A program made the position numbers and the translations under genes. Below the pieces are notes generated by a model that was not told where the DNA came from, made no database searches, and saw only the letters and a list, made by a program, of their open reading frames with translations. A stretch of 64,000 nt of DNA. Origin: Brucellaceae bacterium (GTDB taxonomy: Bacteria; Pseudomonadota; Alphaproteobacteria; Rhizobiales; Rhizobiaceae). Numbering within the stretch: the stretch's first letter is position 1; each line of letters opens with the position of its first letter. This document shows positions 37,004-46,881 of the stretch, piece after piece. The stretch spans positions 6,180-70,179 of the forward strand of contig JACKJV010000015.1 in NCBI GenBank assembly GCA_020637775.1, in the 5' to 3' direction.

Positions 37004-37196
37004 CGTCGCACCTTTCGCTGGTTCCCAGTCGATCTTCCGACCCGGTCAGCTTAAGGGCGATCCGCGCCCAAGCGGTTTGATCCGGGTCAAGGGCGGTGCG
37101 AAAAGGATGCGGCAGTTTGCATGCGAAACAGGTTGACCTACGGCGCGTAGCGGTTCTGCAGTTTTGGCAACCGCCCGTCAGCGAGGAGATGCCCAC

Positions 37197-39389
37197 ATGA
37201 CACACACCCGGTTCCGCTCGCCGCTGGCCGCGCTGTGCCTGACCCTGGCCCTGGCTCTGGCCTTGGCCCGGACCCTCGGTCTCGGCCCCTTGCCTGCCCT
37301 GGCACAGGATTTATTCGTGCCCATTCCCTTCGAGCCCGTCGAGGTGCCCGCGGACTGGGACAGCCAGCGAATCGAGGGGCTCACCCTGCGCCTGCCGCCC
37401 GGTGCGATGACCGTGCACGAAAGCCGCGACGAAAAGCTCTGGGCGCTGGCCGACATGGACTCCCGGACCGGGATCGCTTTCAGTATACGTTATGACGACA
37501 ATCCCGAACGCGACCTGCGCCGGGGAAAGATCCCGCCCGAGGACGCGGGCCTCGTGGTCTTTCCCGACGGTCACATCTTTCACCGCTGGCGCGCACCCCT
37601 GCCGGAGAATGCGGACGTGCCAGGCAAGGCCGAGATACTGATCTCGGAGCGGCCCGTGCGCGGCAAGGACAAGCTTGTCCTGATGTTGATGGCAATGAAC
37701 ACCCCGTTCGAGGCGCACCGCGCCAAATTCGACATTTTCCTCAGCGGCATTTCGATACCCGCGCCGGGTAAGCCGATGGCACTCGACCTGCTGGAGGGCG
37801 TCCTGCGGTTGCCTTTCGATGTCACCTGGTCGGGGCTGCGTGGCAGTCATCCCGACCGTATCCACATGTCGATGAAGGACACGCCCGGCCGCCTCGGCAT
37901 CACGCGGGGCGAGTATGACACCGGGCCCATGCCACGGGCAACGCGCGGCCAGGCCGTGACCTTCATGGGGCAGCCGGCGCAGCTTTTCGCCTTCGAGGAC
38001 GGCTCTGCCACCGTGAAAGATGGCGAGGGGCAGAAAGGCCAGGCGCGCATCGTGCTGCTGGAGACCTGTCTACCCGACGGACGCGCGATATCGCTGCAAT
38101 TCTCGGGCATGCCCGCCTTCTTTCACGCGGAATCGCTGATCCGCGCTTTCGCGGAGGGGGCCCTGGTGTTGCCGGAGGGGTCCCGCCCCTGCCCGCCCGA
38201 AACCCTGCCGGAGGGCGCGCAGATCGTGCCCGCGGGACAGCCGCGCCCCGCCGTGCTGCCGCCTTTCGACGTGCCGGAAAAGAGCGCAGTCCTGCCGCGC
38301 CTGCAAGGGACCGCGCTGGACGGCTTGTTTGAATACGATATGGCGCCGGGCTGGACCGAGCTACCTGGCGACAGTGCCGACCTCATGGCGTTCAGTGGGC
38401 CGGAGGGAGAGCGGATCGTCATGGCGCGCGGCGAAAAAGCAATTGCCGGGCCGGGCGGACTTGTCGGGACCGTGCCCGCGGACACGCCCATGAAGCCGGA
38501 TCTTGTTCTGGGCTGGCCCGTCCTGCGGTGGATCGTGGACATGGGAACGCTCGAGGCACGGGTCCATCTCTACCAGCATTGCTTCGCCGACGGGACGCCC
38601 TTCGGCATTGGTTTTTCTCTGCCCAAGGGGATCTGGGACGACCGTGCCGGGTCCGACCTGCGCCGCATGATCGATCTGGCCATGCCTGACGGCGTAATCC
38701 CCTGCCCCGACGGGTATCTCAATGCCCTGGTCGAGAAGGCGCAGGGCAGCCGCCCTGCGCAGTCCGCACCGGAACCCGGGCCCGCGCCGCAAGAGAAGCA
38801 CGCGGCGGCACAATCGCAATCCGCGCCTCCGCAAACCGCACCGGGCCAGGCGGCCCCCGCGCAATCCGCCCCCGCCCGCACAATGCAGGTTCAGCCTGTG
38901 CCCCGCCCTGCCCCGTTGTCGCCGCCGGCCCCTGAGGGGACTGCCGAAGACCCCGACCTGTTCCTGCCCGAGGAAGGGGGTTATGCGCTTTACCGGAACG
39001 GGCGTTACGGGACGCATATTTCCTACCCCGCCACCTATTTCCTGCCCGATCCGCCACCGGACAGCGGCGATGGCCGGAACTTCACCGCGGTGGATGGCTG
39101 GGCGCGGTTCTATGTCTTTGCCCAATATGAAGCCGAAGGGTTGAGCCAGGCGCAGCGCATGGCCCGCGACATCGCCGCCCACGGCGAGGCGAGCTATCGC
39201 GCATCGGGCGACGGCTGGTACGTGATCTCGGGCATCACCGGCGGCGACATCTATTACCGGCGCGTCGAGGAAGAGCCGGACGGCCTGCTGCATGTCTTCG
39301 AGATCAGCTATCCGCCCGCCCGCAAGCAGGAATTCGACGCGGTGGTCGCCTACATGGCGCAGAGTTTCGGACCGCCGCAGCGCAACTGA
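37197..39389 (+). CDS. Secreted proline-rich protein, locus A
   Basis: A 730-residue protein with a signal peptide (about residues 1-37, ending LPALAQ). The start at 37197 follows GCGAGGAGATGCCC. Domains seen: an N-terminal part with IEGLTLRLPPGAMTVHESRDEKLWALADM (about 50-190) resembling the N-domain of its neighbour in style; a second similar part near 225-320; a Pro/Gln-rich linker (about 510-570); a C-terminal domain ending YYRRVEEEPDGLLHVFEISYP. A divergent promoter region of 193 bases is shared with the 927-residue gene. No paralog of this gene is seen at the 58 kb locus. Function unknown. Confidence 0.75.
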   Translation: MTHTRFRSPLAALCLTLALALALARTLGLGPLPALAQDLFVPIPFEPVEVPADWDSQRIEGLTLRLPPGAMTVHESRDEKLWALADMDSRTGIAFSIRYDDNPERDLRRGKIPPEDAGLVVFPDGHIFHRWRAPLPENADVPGKAEILISERPVRGKDKLVLMLMAMNTPFEAHRAKFDIFLSGISIPAPGKPMALDLLEGVLRLPFDVTWSGLRGSHPDRIHMSMKDTPGRLGITRGEYDTGPMPRATRGQAVTFMGQPAQLFAFEDGSATVKDGEGQKGQARIVLLETCLPDGRAISLQFSGMPAFFHAESLIRAFAEGALVLPEGSRPCPPETLPEGAQIVPAGQPRPAVLPPFDVPEKSAVLPRLQGTALDGLFEYDMAPGWTELPGDSADLMAFSGPEGERIVMARGEKAIAGPGGLVGTVPADTPMKPDLVLGWPVLRWIVDMGTLEARVHLYQHCFADGTPFGIGFSLPKGIWDDRAGSDLRRMIDLAMPDGVIPCPDGYLNALVEKAQGSRPAQSAPEPGPAPQEKHAAAQSQSAPPQTAPGQAAPAQSAPARTMQVQPVPRPAPLSPPAPEGTAEDPDLFLPEEGGYALYRNGRYGTHISYPATYFLPDPPPDSGDGRNFTAVDGWARFYVFAQYEAEGLSQAQRMARDIAAHGEASYRASGDGWYVISGITGGDIYYRRVEEEPDGLLHVFEISYPPARKQEFDAVVAYMAQSFGPPQRN

Positions 39390-39486
39390 TGGCGGGCGGG
39401 CTACCGGCCGCCACCTCGCTCAAAGCCGCGCCCGAAAGGGAGGCTGAAACCCCTCATGAGAAAAGCCGACCCCGCAACCGGGAAAC

Positions 39487-39535
39487 GGCCTAGTTTTTGC
39501 GCCGCCCAGTGGCCGACTTTTGCTCCGCCGTTGGT
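39487..39535. repeat. Two IS21-like terminal repeats
   Basis: GGCCTAGTTTTTGCGCCGCC (39487-39506) and GGCCGACTTTTGCTCCGCC (39511-39529) are near copies, like the multiple terminal repeats of IS21-family elements. No transposase gene remains. They lie in the 325-base stretch between the high-GC locus and the RTX gene, which otherwise holds no gene I can support. They mark the right side of the high-GC block as a possible insertion scar. Confidence 0.4.
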
Positions 39536-39714
39536 ACACATTCGGGTTCGCACTAGAAATCTGCTTGTCTGGCAGGCACGATTGCATTCCGCGCAACCAT
39601 TTAGTGACTTGCAGCAATCCATTTCCATGATCCGGCCATTGCGGCAGAAATCAAAGATATCACCACATTTGGCTATCATCTCCGGTCGAATTCAGCACAG
39701 ACCCTAAGAATCAG

Positions 39715-42700
39715 TCACACCACCCAGACACCGTCGTCGAGATTGGCGATGTTGTTGGAGATGTTCTCCTGGCTCTGGGTGAAGGCGATCAGGATGTCTT
39801 CGCGGCTCAGACCGGCCTCCATGCCGCCGACCCAGAAGTCATAGCCTTCCTGGTCCGGAAGGCGAAACAGCACATTCTGATACATCGCGTCGATATATTC
39901 GAAATTGGTCGGATTGGCGCCGTAAAGGCCCTGGAACTCGTCCGAACCGATGAACTCCGAGGCCACATATTGCTGCTTGCCAAGCTCTGTGAAGCCCTGG
40001 TTGTCGAGCGCGTCGAGAACACCGATCCAGAACCGCACCCCGCCCTCGTCCGGCGTGCGGCCGAAAGACGCCTGGTAGATGCGGTAGCCGAAGCCCAGGT
40101 TGTCCGAGCCGATGTCATAGACATAGTCGCCGTCCAGCAGGTCGATGCGCTCGATGGAGATCAGCGTGTCAGTGGAGCCGTCCGGCTTGTTCACGGTAAC
40201 GGTTCCGTCAACCAAAAGGTCCTGCGTGATTTCGGACCTGTTCAGGGTGTAGACTGCCCTATCGGTGCCGGGCCCTCCGTCGAGCGTGTCGTTGCCCGCG
40301 CTCCAGTTGAGCCGGTCATCCTCTTCCAGCGCGAACATTTCGTCATCATTGGGTGTGCCGATGAGATTGTCCGGTTCGGGCGTGCCCATGATCGGGCCGA
40401 CACTGACCACATCGATGTTGAACGTCTCCTGATAGGCCGGGCCGGTGGCATCACTGGCCTGGATGGTGACCAGGTAGTTGCTCTGCGTGTTGTATTCGAT
40501 GTCGGCATTCGCGCTCACCTTCAACTGGTTGCCGTCGATGATGAAATTGCCATCGGCGCCGGAGACGATCGCGAAGCTGACATTGGGCTCGACCACGTTT
40601 TCCAATGCCTCAAAGGTGGCGACCACCGAGCCAGCGGCGGCATCCTCACGCACCGACCCGCCAGCGACCATTTCGATATCCGAAACCGGCATGTTCGTCA
40701 CCTGAATGACGAAGTCTTCCTCGTAGGCTGGGCCGGTGGCATCGGTGGCGGCGATGCGCACCGTGTGGCTGGTCGCCGCCTCGTAGTCGATCACAGCGCC
40801 GGGCGCGAGTTTCAGCGTGTTGCCATCGAGCACGAAAAGGCCGTTCGCGTCGTCCATGAGCGTGAAGGTGGCGGACGGTTCGACCGGGTTTTCGGAAGCC
40901 TCGAACGTGGCGACCACGGTGCCGCCGGCGGCGTTTTCCTCCACCGTGCCGCCCGAGGCGAGCGCGATATCCGAAACCGGCATGTTGGCGACCTGGATGG
41001 TGAAGTCTTCCTCGTAGGCCGGGCCGGTGGCGTCGCTGGCGGCGATGCGCACGGTGTGGCTGGTCGCGGTCTCGTAGTCGATGACAGCGCCCGGTGCGAC
41101 TTTCAGCGTATTGCCATCGAGCAGGAACAGGCTGTTCGCATCATCGACGAGGGCGAAGGTTGCGGCGGCTCCACCAAGTGCGGAGAACGCGGCGACAGTT
41201 TCACCTGCAGACGCATTCTCCGCGATCTGGCCGCCACTTGAGAGCTGGATATCGATATTGGCTCCCTCACCGATGTTAACCGTCACGGCTTGGCTCGCCC
41301 GGCCTCCATAAATGGATTCAACCTCGTAGATAAACGCATCTGCGCCTTCAAAGCCCGCTTCTGGTGTGTAGATGAACGAGCCGTCTTGGTTGAGGTCTAA
41401 CGTTCCATGTTCTGGCGCTAAGGCGACGGTCAGAGAAACGATATCGCCGGCTGAAATCCCGTCATTCGCTAGCAGACCACTTTGTGCGTCTACGTCGAGT
41501 GTCTGGTCCATTGCTACTGAATAACTGTCAGCCTGAAGGTCTGGCGTAGCGGCCTGCAACGCGAAGACATCGTTTGTTTGCTGGAGGCTTTGCTGATTCA
41601 CCCCGACCAGCGTCAACCGGCTTTCAGCATCCTCCGGGTCGAAGCGAACGACCAGATCATTGCCGATTTGCTCGGTGGTAATGTCCGCCAGGCTCATCGC
41701 GTCACCGAGATAGAACAGTTGGTCAATGCCGAGTTCAAAATCCTCGATACGATCTTCACCGAACCCGAATGAAAAAGCGAAGACATCTTCGCCTTGGCCA
41801 CCAATCAGGATGTCATCGCCGCGATGGCCGGCAAGCACGTCATTGCCGCCCTCACCAGAAAGTGTGTCGTCACCATCTCCACCACGAAGCTCATTGTCGG
41901 CGCTATCTCCGGTGATCTCATCGTCACCAGAACCACCGGTAACATTCTCGATGCCAACAAGCGTATCGTTGTCGATTTCCGGGCCTGATGCCGTACCGAG
42001 CGTGAGGTTAACCGTGACACCCAAAGAGGTACTGGAATAGATGACGGTATCCGTGCCCTCTCCACCGTCATAGAAGTCGTTTCCAGCGCCCGAACCACCG
42101 ATCAAGGTATCATTGCCACCCTCTCCGTAGACATGGTCATCACCGCCATTCCCGGATATGGAATCGTTGCCCTCGCCGCCATAGATCGTATCGTCATCCT
42201 CACTGCCGCCGATAATGTCGGTCGTTCCGGAGGAAAATTTCGTGATCGTGGATTGAGTTACTCCAGCAGATGCCGCGCTCTCTATCAAGTTGCTGTTTGC
42301 AACTAGGCTGGCAGCGTACTCCATATTGTCATCTACAAGGATTTCGATATCAAAAAGCGTTTTCGTCCAGCCGGTTAAAAGCCCAAACAACCGGCTTGAC
42401 GTCACTTCCAACAGGTTTCCCTGCAACTTTCCAACAAGATCATCGCCAAATCGACCGAAGAAAAAGACCTTGTCAGTCCCTTCCGCACCATCAATGAGAT
42501 CATCGCCACGTCCGGGAACGATCTCATCGTTGTCGGCGCCGGCGAGAAAGATTTCGCTATCAAAGCCCAGGAGCGACGAGATGACTTCGCTATCGTGAAC
42601 AAGCCTATCTTCACCCGCGCCACCAAGAACGATGTTGACGTATTCAGGCATAGGTTTGCCAACAGTCGCGATCAATGCATCGATGCGGTCGCTGAAGGCA

Positions 42701-45327
42701 ATGAGTTTCCTAGCAGTGTTAATATAGATTTCTGAATCGTGTTCTTTACCAAAGCCTTCAGACCATCCCGAACCTTCCAGAGCGATCCGGTACTTTGGAC
42801 CTGCAGCGTGGTCGTAGTCGGTAAATGCGAGATTCGGAAGGTTTAGTCCCTCAAGCACACGATCTCGGACATTCGTTGGCAGCAAGTCAAAGCCCAAAGG
42901 GCTCCTATCGCCAAACAGAAACGGAACATGGAAAACTAGGTCTTGGCTGTGACCTATCGTGGTAATTCGCTCGTCATCATGATTAATTGCGGCTCCGGGT
43001 GAGGCAATCGCATAGCCTTTGAAACGATCCCCACCATGATCCGCCATGAAATACTGGACCATCGCGGCACCTAGGCTGTGACCGGTTATGATCACGTCCG
43101 CATCAGGGTTGCTCGATAGCCATTCATCAACCTTTTCTATAAGCGGCGCAAACTTATCATAATGGGTCTGAAAATCGGGGTAGTTCGAGAAATCGCCTGG
43201 TTTTTCGTCAGTGCCGCGGAAATCAATGACGAGCGTATCTCTATCTTGATACTGACCAAAGTAGATGTGCGCTACAGCTGTATTCAAAAGGCCATCTGCC
43301 TCGTAAATGCCATCTATGAAATGATACTTTACTCCGTCCTGCTCTCCGAAAGGGTCAAGGCCGAGTTCGATGGAATGAAGTGGCCACCAGTCCCATAGTG
43401 CGCCAGCGTCATTCGTATCAACATAAGCATACGCCGCCAGTCTTGCGGCATCTATTAATACGTCTCCATCTTCAAACACATCAGCCACCGGCAGACCGCC
43501 AGTGAAATCGGCGAACTCGATATCGAAAAGGTTGAGCGTTTCGTTCCCATTGTTCAGATCAACGATGACGGTAGGCCCACCGTCCGTTTTGGGATCACTA
43601 ATTTTGTAATCACTTGGTTTTCCGTTGATGTTGACGACGTCTCTATCGTCAGCTCTGACCGCTGTTTCGCCTCCAAAAAAGTTTGAAAATCCGCCACTTG
43701 TGGCGTGAGCAGTCTTAAATGCCGCATTGAATGTGTCGTTGAAAGGATCGTTGTAACGTTCTGCCCATGAGACGACCTGGCCGGTCACATAAGCCAGTGC
43801 GTCATCGATCTTCGGCGTAAATCCGAATAGATCGTTGTTCCCTGCAGACGCGAAAAACTTATCACTCCCTCCACCGCCGAATGCAATATCATCTCCTTCA
43901 CCCGGGTCGATATCGTCAGACTCCGAGTCTGTGTTTACACTATCTCCGCCAAAAATAAGGTCGTGGCCAGCTCCACCTATGAGGGTTGATACAGAAAATG
44001 GTGACGACACGATTAAGTCGTTTCCATCTCCACCATCCAGAGTTTCCCTCCAATTCGAAAAAGGTACAGACGTCGAATCTGGTATGTCATCGAATATGGA
44101 ACGCAACCCAAACCTTGACGATACATCATAATAACCAGACGCGTATTCTCCTGCAATATTCGTCCTTATATTATCAAATTGAAAGTTATCTGAAATAGAT
44201 TTGGCGAAACCTAATACGACATCATCGAAATCACTCCCCGTAATATTTTCTACCAGTTCTGAACCATAAACCTTTGAATTGTTTTGCGAAAATATATAAC
44301 TATTGATTGCATCAAAAAATACGTCACCGACATAAACAATATCTATAAATGTACGTTCATTATTTTCCTTCAAAACAATTTGCAAGGATTCGCCGTATTC
44401 GTCCGCTATAATATAAACAAATTCCGAATTCTTAATCTCCAAAATATCGGGTATATTCGACGCACTTGTATTATTGATTGCAACCACGTCAACGCCGCCC
44501 CCCATATCAATATTTGTTTTTTCATCAATATTTAAAACAAAAAGGATATCGTCTCCATCCGCGAAATTAATCGATTCGATATCTGTCAACTTCAAACTAT
44601 CAAAAGAATCTATATTGTAAGCTACCGTATTGTCATATCCGGTAAAATAAAGCTCGTCTATTTGTTCACTAAATTGAATATTAGATGTAATAAAAGGAAC
44701 TTCATAATCAACTGGATTGAATTGCGAAAAAATATCGTCTACAGAAATATAAATCGGTAAAAATTGTAATTCTATATCTTGGTATTCCATACCAAAATAT
44801 GCATTCTCGACAAGAAAGTTGGACAATGTAATTGAAAGGTCGGAAATGAAATCGGCAACATCATTCTGATAGCTGGCAATGCTACTACTTATGCTAGATT
44901 CCAACGAATCCCATGATAAAAATACCGTTCCTCCTTGTGGAAGATATGCCTCGATCGTGGGTACGTCCATGTGCTCAAGCCAGTCCAAATTTGTATTAAT
45001 ATTTAGACTGAAAAATAAAGAGTTCAAATAGGCATCATTAAAGAATACATTTCTTGTAAAATCGTCCAATAATTCGTTAGGAAAACTCGCTATCGTTCTC
45101 ATGTATTCGAAATCATAAGAGACTGGGGGCTCACTGCCTGAACCTTGTACAAAATATGTTGTTTTAGAAAAAAATTGTTCTGTTTTAAAAAATTTTAGTT
45201 CCGAATACCAGTGCATAACAACACCGGAAATCGGTATGAACCACTCTTCACCATTAAGAATTCCTTCGATGGAAGTATCAGAGTATATGTTGTTTATTGG
45301 TCCATCGTGGAAAATAACCTTACCCAT
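39715..45327 (-). CDS. RTX-type secreted lipase-like protein with DUF4214
   Basis: A 1870-residue protein. The start at 45325-45327 has GGAGGGAG upstream; an upstream TTG would add 19 residues. Order: N-terminal AT-rich-coded region of unknown type (about 1-420); calcium-binding RTX-like repeats (about 425-470); lipase class 3-like domain with GHSLG Ser near residue 750 and an acidic segment downstream; two RTX blocks (about 1040-1085 and 1140-1175); three 97-residue cadherin-like repeats (about 1355-1650); DUF4214 (about 1730-1860) with GYRIYQASFGRTPDEGG; hydrophobic C-terminal VWVV as in type I secretion signals. No T1SS transporter genes are in the window. Catalysis is inferred. Confidence 0.85.
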   Translation of the reverse strand: MGKVIFHDGPINNIYSDTSIEGILNGEEWFIPISGVVMHWYSELKFFKTEQFFSKTTYFVQGSGSEPPVSYDFEYMRTIASFPNELLDDFTRNVFFNDAYLNSLFFSLNINTNLDWLEHMDVPTIEAYLPQGGTVFLSWDSLESSISSSIASYQNDVADFISDLSITLSNFLVENAYFGMEYQDIELQFLPIYISVDDIFSQFNPVDYEVPFITSNIQFSEQIDELYFTGYDNTVAYNIDSFDSLKLTDIESINFADGDDILFVLNIDEKTNIDMGGGVDVVAINNTSASNIPDILEIKNSEFVYIIADEYGESLQIVLKENNERTFIDIVYVGDVFFDAINSYIFSQNNSKVYGSELVENITGSDFDDVVLGFAKSISDNFQFDNIRTNIAGEYASGYYDVSSRFGLRSIFDDIPDSTSVPFSNWRETLDGGDGNDLIVSSPFSVSTLIGGAGHDLIFGGDSVNTDSESDDIDPGEGDDIAFGGGGSDKFFASAGNNDLFGFTPKIDDALAYVTGQVVSWAERYNDPFNDTFNAAFKTAHATSGGFSNFFGGETAVRADDRDVVNINGKPSDYKISDPKTDGGPTVIVDLNNGNETLNLFDIEFADFTGGLPVADVFEDGDVLIDAARLAAYAYVDTNDAGALWDWWPLHSIELGLDPFGEQDGVKYHFIDGIYEADGLLNTAVAHIYFGQYQDRDTLVIDFRGTDEKPGDFSNYPDFQTHYDKFAPLIEKVDEWLSSNPDADVIITGHSLGAAMVQYFMADHGGDRFKGYAIASPGAAINHDDERITTIGHSQDLVFHVPFLFGDRSPLGFDLLPTNVRDRVLEGLNLPNLAFTDYDHAAGPKYRIALEGSGWSEGFGKEHDSEIYINTARKLIAFSDRIDALIATVGKPMPEYVNIVLGGAGEDRLVHDSEVISSLLGFDSEIFLAGADNDEIVPGRGDDLIDGAEGTDKVFFFGRFGDDLVGKLQGNLLEVTSSRLFGLLTGWTKTLFDIEILVDDNMEYAASLVANSNLIESAASAGVTQSTITKFSSGTTDIIGGSEDDDTIYGGEGNDSISGNGGDDHVYGEGGNDTLIGGSGAGNDFYDGGEGTDTVIYSSTSLGVTVNLTLGTASGPEIDNDTLVGIENVTGGSGDDEITGDSADNELRGGDGDDTLSGEGGNDVLAGHRGDDILIGGQGEDVFAFSFGFGEDRIEDFELGIDQLFYLGDAMSLADITTEQIGNDLVVRFDPEDAESRLTLVGVNQQSLQQTNDVFALQAATPDLQADSYSVAMDQTLDVDAQSGLLANDGISAGDIVSLTVALAPEHGTLDLNQDGSFIYTPEAGFEGADAFIYEVESIYGGRASQAVTVNIGEGANIDIQLSSGGQIAENASAGETVAAFSALGGAAATFALVDDANSLFLLDGNTLKVAPGAVIDYETATSHTVRIAASDATGPAYEEDFTIQVANMPVSDIALASGGTVEENAAGGTVVATFEASENPVEPSATFTLMDDANGLFVLDGNTLKLAPGAVIDYEAATSHTVRIAATDATGPAYEEDFVIQVTNMPVSDIEMVAGGSVREDAAAGSVVATFEALENVVEPNVSFAIVSGADGNFIIDGNQLKVSANADIEYNTQSNYLVTIQASDATGPAYQETFNIDVVSVGPIMGTPEPDNLIGTPNDDEMFALEEDDRLNWSAGNDTLDGGPGTDRAVYTLNRSEITQDLLVDGTVTVNKPDGSTDTLISIERIDLLDGDYVYDIGSDNLGFGYRIYQASFGRTPDEGGVRFWIGVLDALDNQGFTELGKQQYVASEFIGSDEFQGLYGANPTNFEYIDAMYQNVLFRLPDQEGYDFWVGGMEAGLSREDILIAFTQSQENISNNIANLDDGVWVV
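40390..41265. repeat. Tandem 291-base repeat inside the RTX gene
   Basis: GGGCCGGTGGC[AG]TC recurs at 40439, 40730 and 41021, so the unit is exactly 291 bases (97 codons). The two lower-numbered copies against the upper one remain highly alike over long stretches, such as the segment around ATGCGCACCGTGTGGCTGGTCGC. Each unit encodes one cadherin-like domain with MPVSDI and ATDATGPAY blocks. The copies suggest recent expansion and possible length variation by recombination. Confidence 0.75.
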
Positions 45328-45489
45328 TGGACGGCTCCCTCCAGATAATTTTCGCAAGTCTATTGCAAGGGGAAAGAAACTCAAAATCAGCCTAGTTCAC
45401 ACTGCCAATATTTCCCAATAAAGGGAACTAGAGCGATTTTCGGGCGTTATGAATCGCTAGGAATTCCCAAATCAGTTTGCTTCTGATTC

Positions 45490-45909
45490 ATGCGTCCTGC
45501 CGGGTGCAGGATGTCGGCATGGATGGGACAGCCGCTTTCAATGGACTTGCGTGCGCGCTTGATCGCCGCGATTGATGACGGGATGAGTTGCCGCGCTGCT
45601 GCGGCCCGATTTGGCGTTGCGCCTTCGACGGCGATTCGATGGCATGCACAACGTCGCGATGTCGGCCACTTCGAACCGAAAGCCCAGGACGGCGACATGC
45701 GCTCGCATCGCGTCGAGAAGCGCGCGGCCGGTATTCTCGCTCTCTGGGACGCAAGACAGGACATCACCCTTGAGGAACTGCGCGCCGAACTTGCAAAGAT
45801 CGGCCTTGCGGTCTCGATTGCGGGCCTGCACCGCGTCTTCAAGCGTCACGGCATGACGCGGAAAAAAAGACCGGCCACGCCATCGAACAGGATCGCCCGG
45901 ACATCCTGA
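45490..45909 (+). CDS. IS630-family transposase, frame A (helix-turn-helix part)
   Basis: A 139-codon frame with the DNA-binding half: SMDLRARLIAAIDDGMSCRAAAARFGVAPSTAIRWHAQRR, and then a second helical part VSIAGLHRVFKRHGMTRKKR. The start used could also be ATG 45514. The frame ends shortly after a run of seven A followed by G (about 45860-45867), a known slippery site. A -1 shift there continues as KKTGHAIEQDRPDILRQRRNW into the catalytic frame. Full transposase therefore needs ribosomal frameshifting, as in other IS630 members. Confidence 0.88.
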   Translation: MRPAGCRMSAWMGQPLSMDLRARLIAAIDDGMSCRAAAARFGVAPSTAIRWHAQRRDVGHFEPKAQDGDMRSHRVEKRAAGILALWDARQDITLEELRAELAKIGLAVSIAGLHRVFKRHGMTRKKRPATPSNRIARTS

Positions 45910-46472
45910 GGCAGCGCCGGAACTGGTTTGGCGGGCAGCTCGATCTCGACCCGGCGCGCCTTGTCTTTATCGACGAGACCTGGACGGCCACCAACATGGC
46001 CCGGACCCATGGCCGCTGCCGCAGCAAGGGCGAGCGTCTGCGGATGGGTTTCCCGCACGGCCATCGCAAGACCACGACACTCGTTGCCGGACTGCGCCTG
46101 TCGGGCATGGTGGCACCGATGGTGCTTGACGGGCCAATCAATGGCGACTGGTTCGAGGCATACACGACCTCGGTGCTCGTGCCAGAATTCAAGCCTGGCG
46201 ACATTGTCGTGATGGACAATCTGTCCGGCCACAAGCGGGTGGCAATCCGCGAGAAGATCGAGGCGGCGCGCGCCACGCTTCGGTTTCTTCCTCCCTACAG
46301 CCCGGACGTCAACCCCATCGAGAAAGCGTTCTCGCGCCTCAAAGCGATGCTCCGCAAAGTCGGCGAACGCACGGTCTCCGGCCTCTGGTGCCTCATCGGA
46401 AAACTGGTCGACATCTTCCAGCCGAACGAATGCGCAAACTACTTCAAATCGTGCGGACATGACCCAGAATGA
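45867..46472 (+). CDS. IS630-family transposase, frame B (catalytic DDE part)
   Basis: The catalytic frame continues from the slippery site: LDPARLVFIDETWTATNMARTHGR, the first Asp; then GDIVVMDNLSGHK, the second Asp; and LPPYSPDVNPIEKAFSRLK, the Glu. All three DDE residues are present, so the element is probably active. It has no good ribosome site of its own. An ATG at 45996 is internal. It ends 13 bases before the right inverted repeat. Confidence 0.88.
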   Translation, partial: KTGHAIEQDRPDILRQRRNWFGGQLDLDPARLVFIDETWTATNMARTHGRCRSKGERLRMGFPHGHRKTTTLVAGLRLSGMVAPMVLDGPINGDWFEAYTTSVLVPEFKPGDIVVMDNLSGHKRVAIREKIEAARATLRFLPPYSPDVNPIEKAFSRLKAMLRKVGERTVSGLWCLIGKLVDIFQPNECANYFKSCGHDPE

Positions 46473-46487
46473 TCGAAAACTGCTCTA

Positions 46488-46881
46488 TAAAGCATTGAAA
46501 ATAAAGCAATAAATATATATAGCTAATTGAAATTCCACGATGAACTGCTCGACCATCGTATTGACTCAAAGCGGGCTCGTTGGCCCATCCGGTGACCTTC
46601 GCAGGTCTTTCATCCCTGCTCTCCCTCTCGGGGACGCCGCCCTCGGTTCAGCTTTCCGGCTTCACCGCTCGCAAACGAACTCTACCTCACTTCATGCTTC
46701 GACCTAAATGCCATCGCGCAGCATGGCGTGCATGTGTCAACGGCGGAACACAATTCGATCTCAGGCACGACTAGCAGTCGAACTTCTGTTGTTCGGCATT
46801 GTGTTGCTTGATTCAAATCATTGCGCATGCAAGCGGCGGTAAATACGAAAGCTCGTTTTCCTCACTTGGGGGTCGGATCTC
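46488..46881. other. Gene-free stretch right of IS630
   Basis: About 70 bases immediately after the IS are very AT-rich, matching the composition upstream of the RTX gene, so the IS split one AT-rich intergenic block. The remainder has no gene I can support. A single GCAAACGAAC word (46671-46680) is shared with the inverted repeat at 18636-18663. Confidence 0.5.

Larger units (their letters stand above)
45431..46485. mobile_element. IS630-family insertion sequence, intact
   Basis: A 1055-base element flanked by TA (45429-45430 and 46486-46487), the IS630/mariner target duplication. The imperfect terminal inverted repeats read GAGCGATTTTCG at the left and CGAAAACTGCTC at the right. Its transposase is encoded in two overlapping frames. 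It sits 103 bases upstream of the chosen RTX start, separating that gene from the AT-rich sequence that continues at 46488. Confidence 0.85.
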
